A stretch of DNA of 64,000 bases from Rhyacichthys aspro. Taxonomy: Eukaryota > Chordata > Actinopteri > Gobiiformes > Rhyacichthyidae. The notes below the pieces were generated by a model, which did not search any database, had not been told where the DNA came from, and was given only the letters and a program-made list of their open reading frames with translations. Numbering within the stretch: position 1 is the stretch's first letter; every line of letters begins with the position of its first letter. Location: contig CM072158.1 in NCBI GenBank assembly GCA_036850595.1, positions 14,523,422 through 14,587,421 of the forward strand, written 5' to 3'. Positions 36,471-47,575 of this stretch are shown one piece after another. The translations under genes were made by a program, and so were the position numbers.

Positions 36471-39400
36471 TTGACTTCCCACAACACTAAGCTACTTCCA
36501 TTTATTCTTAAACCATCTTGATCAGTCTAAATATATAAAACATCCACAACATGGTACTGATGACAATTTGATAATAATCAATCTGCCCCCAAAATGCATT
36601 GCTCCAGTGCTCTATTGTTTATACATCCCTCAGTACAAGAACCTCATACAACCCTAATTAACAAGTGTGTTATCCAGGCCTAGATGTTTGTATGCGCTGC
36701 ATGTGTGTGAAATCTCCACTGTGATTTGAGACAGCTGGCAGTGGCACATTACAGGTTCATTTTACACAAGCCTGGAGCTAATGAAAATCATATAATCTAT
36801 TTTGCACTGTGTAATTTTTCATAGAAAATAACAAGGTTGAGAGTGGGAGCTAGAATGTGTTAAAGAACATGACACTCATTTTGTTTGCATTTCTTTAGCA
36901 CCAGCCAATACCACCATTAGTGCATTCTGAAATTAAAATGAGGCTTATAGTTTGTTTGTTTTTTTAAATATTGTGATGCACAGGCAGTCTTAACCAAACA
37001 TAACCAAAGGATCGATGCAACTGTGACTGAAAATGATTAGCTGGCAAAAGGTATAATTGGGTTGGAAAACATGCATAAAGAGGGAAGCTAGGTTTTTCAT
37101 GAAGCAGTCATTTCCGCTTCGTGAACGGATGAGCTCTCACAATGGTAATAATCTTTGTGAGTGCGGAAAAAGTATAATGAACTGTAGCATTAATCAATAA
37201 CCAGTTCCATACCTGCCCTTGCCGAGAACTACACTATGAAGATAAGACATGAGTTGAAAGGTAGACGGTTGGAAAAGGAGCCATGCAATGAGCGGCGCTA
37301 ATGACAGTCTACTCATTCATCAAGACAAAATATAAATAGTATGCTCTTAGACTGCCAAACACATGGAGGGGATGGCGCTTTTGTCCAATCGAAGCCATTC
37401 CTCTGCCAACTGGACCTGACCAATTGGCTCACTGATATCTAGGCTTGGTGTTGGGGATTTATTGGAAATCTAAATACAGACCAACAATGTCTTTTCCTGC
37501 CCCACATGATGCGGTTTAGTTTATTAGATTGTTATTTTTGAAAACAATATAGAATATAGAATAAACACTGGCATCAAATTATTAAATAGGCATATCTATT
37601 TAGTGTATATTACACAAATAATTCACTATTAACGCTAATATGTAGCATAACATTATATAACTCAATAAGTTTAATTCAGCGTAATTTTATTGTGATTGCT
37701 AAAAACATGATTTTGACTACGATGAATTTAACATAGTAGATGTTGTGTCTCCAGGTCAACTTCGAGAGTACAGTTTCTTAGCATCAGACCTGGCACTAAG
37801 TCTGAGAACAGGGCGGTTGGCTCTGGTTCATGTCAAGGAACCTTGAGGCAGTTATAAAATGTTCCTTTAGTCTTTGTTTGTAAAAGTAGATAGACAGGAA
37901 TGACATGGAGAAAAAACAAAACAGGCTGTTATTAAAAAGGTCACTCTACATATGTGGTATGAGGTCTAGCAGGTAAGCCACCGAGGCAACCACCTTTCCT
38001 TTTAGATTTTAACAGACATTTGAATGCATGGACAGTATAATTATTGGACAAAGAGATCTGTTCCTGTTAGCATCTCTAGCTACTTTGCGCTTGCCTCTCT
38101 AGACTTTTCAATGTTTATATGGTTGACATTTGTACAGTTCTAAACCACTACCAAAACCGTAAACGCCTTGTTAAGAACACACACTTGGTGCTGAGCTGGT
38201 AATTCTTATCAGAATCATCTCCATATTATTCTAATCTGAGGACATCTCTCTAGTAACTGAATAGGGGAGGATGCATCGCTATAGAAACGCAGCTCACCTC
38301 ATTGCAGTTCAAACTCTAATTTAAGAGCAGGCAGCATGTCGAGCCTGGGGAGAAACACGGGGCACAAAGGGCCAATGTGTGTGTATGTGTGCCCATATGA
38401 GTCAGCCTCTTAGCTAACCTTTAGCTCCCATATCTTCACTCAGCTCAGCATTTGTTTATTACCACGTTGGCTTCATATTTACTCCAACGTGTGAGTCATG
38501 TCTGCGACCTGCTGTTATTATCGACTATTGTGTTCTTCAGTGCCCTATTAAACCTTCACATCGCAGGGAAAAGAAGTGGCTGGTAATATTCAGCACATTT
38601 AAACTCAAAGCTATCCGGAGCCGATCCATACATGATCAAGAGGCCATGTTTGTTGTCAGTGTAAAGTGAGGCAACATTAATCCAACGCCTGCAGCGCTCA
38701 TCCTGCTTGTGCATAGTTATCTGCTCATCACTAGCCTTTATTGACGTGAACATTTAATATGTGGTAGACAAAGACAGACGACCGATAGTGACAACATCGT
38801 GTCAGCCCACAGGGTAATGGAGAACATTAAGATTCAAGCTGATGAGTGCCCCAGTTTACCTTTCATAAATCACTTTGACTTCTGACATGGATACTCAACA
38901 GCACTTATACTACACCAATAATGTAATCTAAGGAAAACTGAACAATTCTTACTTTGCATTTTCTGCATATGCGTAGTATTTTCCAAATCTGAGTTTTTGA
39001 CACAAAGCTTCAGTAGTATAATAATCATATTTGCAAACTTTGTCCTAAATTGGTCAAATTATCCTAGATTGGTCACCTTGGTCATTTAGGAGGAGTCCCA
39101 ACAACAGATATTACCACAGTTGATGGCTTTTCATGTAGACGACCCAGCATTGCACAGTTAGTCCACACATTTTTTGTTTGTGGTTCATCCTTGTTTTTAG
39201 GGCTGGGAAATAGTAGCAGTCACAATACCTGTCTTTGGAAGTGAAAATAATTGGCCTCAACTTTTAGTCTGCCAAATGGGGCATTTAAAACTCACAGGCA
39301 TCTTGTTATCACAATATTTAACGTTTTTTACATATAACACACAAAATGTTTACCTATCTTAGAATAAGCAGTCCTTGAGTAACGTTATGCTGCTAATTCC

Positions 39401-41347
39401 AACAAAAATCCAAAACTTCACCTGTTACTGACCTTGACTCACAAATCGATGTGTGATCGTTCATTATGTAACGCATGACCCGTGAATCTATCAACCACAC
39501 AGTCACTAACTCTGGACAAGAGCCTAACTTAGCTGTGTAGGCAGACAACTATTTGCTATGTCAACTCTTCAAAAACTGACATTATATAAATGAAAACTTT
39601 ATTTACAATAACTACATGGAACAAATAATGGGTTTAGAATTATGTTATACAAATTCATTATTATATACCTAAGTGGATCAGAAACGAGCACTATTGTCTC
39701 TGTTATGTTATGGCAAAACCAAAAACATACAACTTGTTGGGGACGCCATAACAGCTTACCAAGTGCACATACCACATCACTAGAGGGGGGGGTTCCAGTC
39801 CCAGCTTGAGTCTGTTTACACTCCCTGTTACCCTATTTTTCCAGCTATTTTTTAAATATATAAACAAAAAAGCCAAAAAATTACCACATGTTTGAGCTGA
39901 GGTTCCTGGGCAAACAGTCAGTTGCTTTCTTGAATGTTCTAAATTTCAACTAAAAGATTAACTTGGAAAATTTCCCCAATAAATATTTATGAACTTCGAA
40001 AAGACACATTACTCATTTAGCACAAATCAGTATAAAAATTTTCCTCAGGATGGCAATCTGAAATTAAATGTGTCTTTATTATATGTAAAATACATTTGTG
40101 TTTTGTGGTCATGTGTCTGCATGTGTGCTTATTTTGGGACTAATATTTTGTGAAAATATCTGTTCATAAGAGAAAATCTTTGAAAGAAAAATCAATATTA
40201 CATCTATGTTGCTTTTCTAGAAATTGTCCAAAATCAAGACGGTTTCTCGTTTCCCTCACTGAATGCAAACTTCCTCACACATCGTTCCTTTGTCTGCGTG
40301 TTTCTCGGCTTCTCACCGGTGCTCACAGTGCGTCGCTGCCACTCGTTTGTCTCTGGGGTAATAAAGCATGTGACAGATATGGATGGATCAATCAGTCTGT
40401 GGACACACACGTGCAGCCGCTCATGTGAAAACACAGACGCACACACAATGAGGCAGTGACACATCAAACAGATCCATAGTACACCTGGCCATGTTCTGAA
40501 GACTAAACAGAAGTGATCCGAAGGGGGAGGGGAGTCAGGAGTGTCATGTATCGGTGAAAGAAATGGAAAAAGGGATAAACGAACAATACGCATGCATGGA
40601 CACGGACAGAATGTGTAGTGTTACTGATGTCTGAGGCTGGTATTAGGCCACGCTACAGTATACTGTATAAATCAATAGGTTTTTCCGAAGAGGAAGTGGC
40701 TATAATGATGTCCTGTCCCATCCAGTGACCTGTCACTCTGCTGTTCTCCGCACACCACAATATGTCTATGCAGGCTGTCAGTATTCGCACATGAGAGATG
40801 CAGAATAAAGCACTGTCTCATGATGTAATGCAGACATGGACACCAACGGAGTCAATGCTGGCTCATCTGTGCTTTAGGCTTCTTACTGCTAAGAGATAGA
40901 AAGTATACACTCATTGGTTCTGCCTGGCATTTTGTAGGAATAACATCATTTTGCTGCTTTTGTTGTGGTAGGTTGTTGTAGACACTGAAAACACAATACG
41001 GAAGTGGTAGAAGCATTTAAAATTTTCAATAATGCATTTCCTAGTGTTTACGATAGGTTTAGCATAAAATATAGTGGTAATTTACTGTATTTTATTTCAT
41101 TTGTTCTATGTGCTATACTCTTGTTTTAGTGCTGTACCTGTTAGCTATAAAAACTGATGCTACATCGACTGTCACAAGCCACTTTTCTACTCCCTTCCTG
41201 TCTCCTTCAGCCTTGTTTTCCATTTATGCTCCACTAGCAACAAAAAAGGCTCACCACCAACCCCTTAAATGCCACACTCAGGCGTTCTGTAAAAAAGCCA
41301 GAGTGGCATAAAAGGGGCAACTAGAGTAAATGCTGTGGACAAAATCA

Positions 41348-41402
41348 GTATGTGAAATCAAAACCAAAAAGCACATGGCTAATTTGCATACATAAACACA
41401 AA
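41348..41402. repeat. Diverged direct repeat, copy B, with octamer motif
   Basis: Second copy of the 55-base segment at 36289-36343, about 5.06 kb away in the same orientation, with the same ATTTGCAT octamer core. Six substitutions and no gaps separate the copies. Confidence 0.75.
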
Positions 41403-43018
41403 CAAAGCTAATATGTCATTAAGGTCCTTTGCTTTCTTGTTTCATCCCACTTTCGTTTGGATTCCATGATAGCATTGAAGATGTAAGGAAGAAATGGAAA
41501 TCCAGCAACAAAAAGTACACTATTGTATTTATGTTAATGAATTTGTTAACATGGTTCCTAAAAAACTAATAGTTGGGAGTATAATTTTTTGGACTGTTTG
41601 TTGGAGACAAGTGTCCACTTAGGCAGCCATGGCAACTTGCATGAGTGCAAGATTGCAGCCACAGTTACAATTATTTTCATTTAACAACAAATTTATTAGC
41701 CACTATAATACAGTCGCTTTTATTTTGTTGAGGATTAAATATATAGCTTCTTTACAGATACTTCACAAATTCTGCCTTCTCCACCTTTCAACTATTGCCT
41801 CCAATTTTCCCCACACAGACTGAGCTTCTCGAGTTATTAATATAGGGCCCTGTAATAGCTCTCTGACAAGAGGCTCATCCCCACTTGAGACTGTCTGACC
41901 ATTGAGGACAAGGCTATCCTCAGTCTGTTGTCATATGAAAAATGGATAGCATAAATAAAGCAGAAACAAAGCAGCAATAGTTTCTGAGCTTCTATGCATA
42001 AACCTGAGCTAGAAGATATTTGAAAGACCCACATTTGTCCTGCAAACATTACCGAACCAATGTTAGATCAAACTGTCATCCATGTCCATCATATGCTATA
42101 TGAGTCATTCCATGTAAACGAGCTGCTTTCAGTTATTTTAATTTTTAACATGGTTGTATTTAATGATTTTGTATATGGACAATATATAGTTAAGAATCCA
42201 TGAGAAGTTTTGAAGCATTGCTAATAAGAGGCTCTCATGTTTGCAGCCCATTTCAAAGCTGCTGCTATTGATTGTGCAGGTCCCGGTGTCAACAAGGCTG
42301 GTTTAAGCAGATAAAATGGGTGCACTTGTTCATCTTGCCGTGCACCTCTTTCTTTCTCTCCCTTTCTTCTCTCTTACACAGGTCAACTTGAAATGACTTT
42401 GAAAACAAATGAGTAAGACTTCTTTTTAACCAAATAGTATTCGCTTTCTATTCACACTCTATGAGACACCAGCAAATATACAATGACATTGTGCACACTA
42501 ATGCACAGATTTTTTTTAAAGCCCCTGCAGTTTGCATTGCTTGCAAACTGCTCCATTTTAACTTTAAAACAATGAACATAATCAATAATCCCACTGCAGT
42601 AGCGTTTCAACATTGCCATGAGTCATGTGTTGTGTTCCAAAAGGAGATAGACACTAGCACACACGATGCATTAGAGATCCTTAAAATAAATGCCAAATAA
42701 AATCACACCCAGGACTCCTGTTTCTTATTTATTATTTTTAGTAAGATTTTAACGCCAGCAAAAAAAATATATGACACAGTTTGGTTCACACTTTCACACA
42801 TTAACTTTATGGTGTCAAGAGTCCACTAGCAAAGACAAAAAGAAGAAACAGTGCAACATAAATGCAAAAAGACTTACCCAGAAATGTTGTTAGTTAAGTA
42901 GCTCCGTTCAGCTTCAACAGAAAAGCTTTTTTTTTTCGCTTCGGAGCTATCCTTATGGCACTGTTTGGGCGCGGAACAGTTCCTCCTTCATCTAAAATAA
43001 CCTTCGCGTTAACTCACC

Positions 43019-43200
43019 TCTCTCTGGAAGAAGATGAATGAACCGCTCCGTCTCCCTTGCCAACACATTAGCATTAGCGGCGCCCCTTCTGCGCTGCCAT
43101 TGGCCGGGAGGCTGACGAAAGGCGGGTCTCTTCGATCTGATTGGGCGACGTTTCCTGTCAATTAAACATCGAGCTCTGCGCGCGAGCATCTTATGCCGTA
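43019..43200 (-). promoter_or_regulatory. hpcal4: CpG-rich promoter and probable non-coding exon 1 of hpcal4
   Basis: The block is strongly enriched in CpG compared with its surroundings. Read leftward it has two CCAAT boxes (ATTGG at 43140-43144 and 43099-43103 on the plus strand), no TATA box, and then a purine-rich stretch ending CCAGAGAGAG at 43018, directly before GTGAGTTAA, a strong donor. The next minus-strand acceptor with known coding sequence is that of hpcal4 at 31528. Assignment to hpcal4 is inferred from strand and order; transcript evidence is lacking. The transcription start probably lies between 43050 and 43100. Confidence 0.5.
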
Positions 43201-43434
43201 TTTGTTGGAGGGGAAGTGAAGGGAGGGATGTGAAATAGAAAAATATGGCATCCAAATCCAAACAATACCAACATGTTTCACTATCATTTACGTTTAAAGA
43301 TAAAACAACATATTTATGGCACGTTAAGCCCCTGTCTTTTGCTTGATAGGCTACTCTTCTTGTGATACTAATGACTTATGTGCATTTTTTTCTAGCTTGC
43401 TGGCTTGATTTCACATGGTGGAAAAAAAACATAT

Positions 43435-43476
43435 TGATGATGATGATGATGGTGATAATGATGATGATTATTACTA
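43435..43476. repeat. GAT trinucleotide run
   Basis: Imperfect run of GAT units interrupted by GGT and AAT. Confidence 0.75.
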
Positions 43477-43997
43477 TAGGTAGAAGTATCAATAGTTTAG
43501 TAGTGCTTATATTAATAAAGATAATTGACTTCCCAGTACTTAGCAAAACATATTATGGCTCATCATCAAAACTGTAGTAAGTATAAAGAATAGAAGTATT
43601 ACTATCCACTAAGATTTCTAAACTTAAATAGTATGTACATGATATTTTATCTTCTAGTTGTGGAAAATGGTTTCAACCCGAATAGTAAGTTGTAAAAGCA
43701 ACAATTTAGGGGGTGAAACAGCCTTTATGATGCTATCTGCTGTTTATTATAAGGATTATGGGGCTATTATAAAAACCTCTGTTCAGGAACAGAAAACCTT
43801 GGCCAATCACACACTCGAAAAATTACATGCTCAGAAAAGGAGAGCTCCCATTGCTCTACGCCATCTTGTTATATGACGTTCCAGGAAGTTTAATTGCTAT
43901 CGATAAAGTGTCTAAACTAGTTTGGTTAAAAAAAAGTATTAGTATTTTGCGGAGGGAAAAATTGAAAATCAAGTAATGGAACATTCATAGGCCTAGT

Positions 43998-43999
<2 letters not shown>

Positions 44000-44089
<90 letters not shown>

Positions 44090-44102
44090 CACACACACAC
44101 AC
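44000..44102. repeat. Compound (AT)n(CA)n microsatellite
   Basis: About 41 AT units (44000-44082) followed after one G by about nine CA units. The open frame of alternating Tyr and Ile that crosses it on the minus strand is a product of the repeat. Confidence 0.95.
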
Positions 44103-45019
44103 TGATGGTGCTGGGTGTGATGATTTATTCAAATGAGTACGTGAGGAGTACACAAGGTAGGCCTACACAAATTTGGACTGAGATCTACAGCAAAGACTTT
44201 CAATGGATAATAATGTCTCATATTTAGATTATTCTTGTCCTTGTGTAAGACACAGAGCTTGCCCTCCTTTCCCAACAGTCTCTCAAATATATCCACAACT
44301 GCGGCTACCATTTCCAATCATTCATACCCTAAATGCTCCAGGTGACAAAAAGTACGGCCAGTCATTGTGCAAACCTTCAGCACTAATGGCTCGACTGTCA
44401 GGGAGAATGTACTTGCACAGAGAAATATTTGTGCCATTTGTCTTATTCTTTGCAGCCTCTACCAACGCTGTGCTGGTTCTAACGATTGGAGGCATTGATT
44501 TCTTGTGCTGACATGGTTTTACACGGTCTGTTATTTACATAATCTATTGATTGCGTTCCCCATTGTTATTTTTATTCCCAGTTATCTGACTTTATGTAAC
44601 ACATCCGATTGGAGCATTCTGAGGAAACTTTAATGTGGGTAATTAAGTTATGCTTTAAGAAGTCAGTGTTGCAAATGAAGTGTAAATAGTCTGTAAAACT
44701 TCTATTATTTTGAGTTTGTTAACATTCACAGTCTAATACAATTTTCAACAACAAAGGCCTAAAACCATTATTTGAAAATAGACTAAAATAAAAACTAAAC
44801 TGTACATCATTTATTATTATTGGCACTTGTTCTGTATATTTCATTTGCATTCATTACCGATATAATTGTTATTGCTAATCTTGATAAACATAATCCAACT
44901 GGAATGCAATTTACTTTGTTTGTATACTCAAATTAATTCATACAGTGTAATCAGACACAATTAAGAGCCCATGATGGCCATTAGGAAAAATAAAAATAGC
45001 CCGTCCTACTGCCGTTCAG

Positions 45020-45028
45020 TCAAGGTCA
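45020..45028 (+). promoter_or_regulatory. Nuclear-receptor half-site (ERR/NR5A type)
   Basis: TCAAGGTCA is the extended monomer site bound by ESRR and NR5A receptors. It lies within a moderately complex segment whose upstream part has AAAAATAG, resembling a MEF2 site. Function is inferred from motif only. Confidence 0.25.
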
Positions 45029-45468
45029 TTGAAGCCTTATGTGGGAGTGACATAACCTTTAGTGCAAGGTAAACGTCTATCACCCTGTGGGACCACTGCC
45101 ACACATTGCATTGACTGTGTGCCTTTGTGCTTGTCCTTCAGTCCAAGGTGGCCATTTGTCACTTTGACTAAAACAAAAACACAGGACAAGATAACCGCCT
45201 TGACATATACATTACATATAACGTTTAAAAATGTGGAAGAATTAAAGATGTAATGAGCAGGACGTGTTATAATTTAGTATCCACCTCCATTTATCTCTGG
45301 ATTTTAATTGAAAAATGTATTACGGAGACTGTGTTAGCTGCTTGAAAATAAATCTTCTCACCTCTAATTGAAATATGCTTTATTGAAAACAGCATAAATA
45401 TGATATGAACCTTAGCTCCGATTTGGCTCTATGAATATTCATGACCTGTGTGCGTGTCCAGCAGCAAC

Positions 45469-45496
45469 AGAGGGTTGCCACGGGAGACAACCCTCT
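45469..45496. repeat. Inverted repeat with 9-bp perfect arms
   Basis: AGAGGGTTG (45469-45477) and CAACCCTCT (45488-45496) flank a ten-base centre CCACGGGAGA. The structure GTTGCC-N-GACAAC resembles a widely spaced RFX site. Confidence 0.6.
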
Positions 45497-46339
45497 CATC
45501 CGTCTCTTCTCTCTTTCATCTTTCCCTCCCTCTGACACCATACCACCATTTATCCTTCTCTTTGGGTCTGTGAGGGGACTATGTTCCCTGACCCTTATTT
45601 CACACACAAAAAAATATGTTATTATTTTAATACTATACATATATCACATATACAGTAACTATTTGTAAAAGTCAAAAATTGACTGCACTGTAGTAAAGTT
45701 CACTAAATTCCCAACAAGCAAAAAAAAAAAAAAAACTTTATGATTTTATTTTATATGGGTGCAATCTGAATAAAACACATCCAGAATTTTTTTTTGAACA
45801 TTTCAGTCAAATAAACTATTTTAAATTACTTCAGTGTCACATGACCGTAATTGGTGTAAACGTTACTTAATTACTACACATTTAGCTGTTATTTATCTGT
45901 AAATACATGTTAAAAAAAAGAGTGAAAAGAATAAATTACCAAAGTATATCTAGTTTCCATAGTATAATAAAACTACAGCTGTTTACTGTAAATTTTAATA
46001 ACACTTTGTTTTGTATAATACAATTGCCCAAGGATAAACAAAAATATTTACAGTATATTTTTACAGCAAGTTACTTTGGTTTACAGTATGTTTTATTTTT
46101 CCAATAGCATTGCTGCAAAATAATGGCTATGAAATTTACTGTTTAAACATGTATGTATCCCAACATTTTTTTATAATGCTCCCCAAATTTCAAATGGTGA
46201 AGTAATGGCAAAATTAGTTAACACGTTTTTACTGTAAACTGCATATTCTGTGTGGGATTTAACAACCTCCGCTGCCTCAAATCTAATCAACTAAAACAAC
46301 ACCAATAGGTTGATCCCTAAACAGCAGCTAATAAGGACA

Positions 46340-46530
46340 CAGCACTGTTAGCCTGAATTGTGATTTGGCGTGTATTCCCATGGTATTAGCCGATACTGTC
46401 TTCATGACTCGGGCAAGTTGGCACCCGATAATGAAATTCAAAGCTGCATCATGTGTTCTCTGAAATAGTGTCAGCATGCTCTGTAATTCTTTTGATGGCG
46501 GCCTGTAAACTGTCTAATTGACCTTTCCAC
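46340..46530. promoter_or_regulatory. Candidate conserved non-coding element
   Basis: A low-repeat, high-complexity stretch without reading frames or exon boundaries, containing ATTTGGCG, TAGCCGATAC and a homeodomain-like CTAATTGA near 46513. It has the look of developmental conserved non-coding elements, but no alignment was possible, so this is only a suggestion. Confidence 0.2.
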
Positions 46531-47284
46531 ACTACACAGAGGACACATCCGCTGCCTGTCTCCATCCGCCTGCCATTGCATCACTTCTCTTTTTTTCTGC
46601 CACTTTTATCCCGTTTGTCCTCTGCTTAGTTTTACGAATAATGTCAATGGTAAAAACAAGGCACGGTTTAATTTCCCCCTTTAAAGGTTGTTTGTTTTAG
46701 AGCCAAAGTCAACCTATAATATAACACAATGAACAATAATTAATGGTCCACAAATGCCAATGGAATTTTTAAACTTTTATCTACAGTGGCACAATCAAAT
46801 TAAGTCTTGTAAGTGTATCATTTTTAGCATTTTGGGTGGAAGAGTTAATTTGCATTCCAACACCTTGCATATCTTCTTTTTAGAGCTTGTGAACAGCTAT
46901 GGCTAAATTTGCTCAAAAGAAAATATACTTCTCCTTCAGGAGTGCAAAGTTTTCCACTTTGTGCAGCTTTAGGAACATGCAGTGATTTGACAAGATTTAA
47001 AATGATCATGCATGTTTAGAGTTTATTGTATTATGAAATTGCCTTTGTCTTAAATTAATCAAATATATACTTAAATTACATACACTAAACATACAATAAA
47101 ATACAGACATTAAAGTGGAGACACCTGATTTTCTTTTTACCGTTTCAGCCCCAACAGCAGCCTTTGGACCTTTTCTGCTTTTCTTTTATTAAAAAAGTAA
47201 AACCGGATCAATTTTACCTCCACAAAATACTAATACATTGCATCAAACTGTAGTTTAGAGCTTACCATAAATGTTTAGCTTGGA

Positions 47285-47575
47285 CTTCACCGTCTAAACA
47301 GTAATTATCTCCGCTTTATTAAACATGTGATTAAATTGCCAATATTTATCTCCATTTCCCGTGGCTTCCATTTTCTCTGTTTATGTTTTTCTTTTTTGTG
47401 CTGACATATTCAGCACTGAATATTCATGCAACCATTACTTCCTTATTGACAAGCTGTGTGGACCAATTAGAGCACCCCTTTTTTCAGAAGCAAGCATGTG
47501 ATTGGCCAAAGCTCCCGTTCTGGACTGAAAATTCGTATCTATTAAAATCCATGATAATAAAGCCTTGACATCTTT
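47285..47575. promoter_or_regulatory. Candidate conserved non-coding element
   Basis: A dense series of factor-like words (AGTAATTATC, TGATTAAATTGCC, GAATATTCATGCAAC, ACCAATTAGAG, GTGATTGGCC) in sequence that is otherwise without repeats or exons. The ATGCAA word is octamer-like. Conservation is inferred from appearance, not shown. Confidence 0.22.

Larger units (their letters stand above)
31528..43017 (-). other. hpcal4 long 5' intron (inferred)
   Basis: If the CpG-rich exon near 43.02 kb belongs to hpcal4, an 11490-base intron separates it from the exon with the ATG. The interval has no recognised coding exon; frames at 35120-35485 (121 codons) and 33386-33640 lack known domains. It contains a diverged direct-repeat pair, a short dispersed-repeat tail near 36.41 kb and a fragment near 34.85-34.91 kb reading AAGAACCACTG, typical of a hAT terminus. 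Confidence 0.45.

Noticed and set aside
40150..40593. Overlapping frames on both strands
   Set aside because: Neither has a known domain or exon boundaries; treated as chance.
43926..44153. Minus-strand frame with alternating Tyr and Ile
   Set aside because: Translation of the AT/CA microsatellite.
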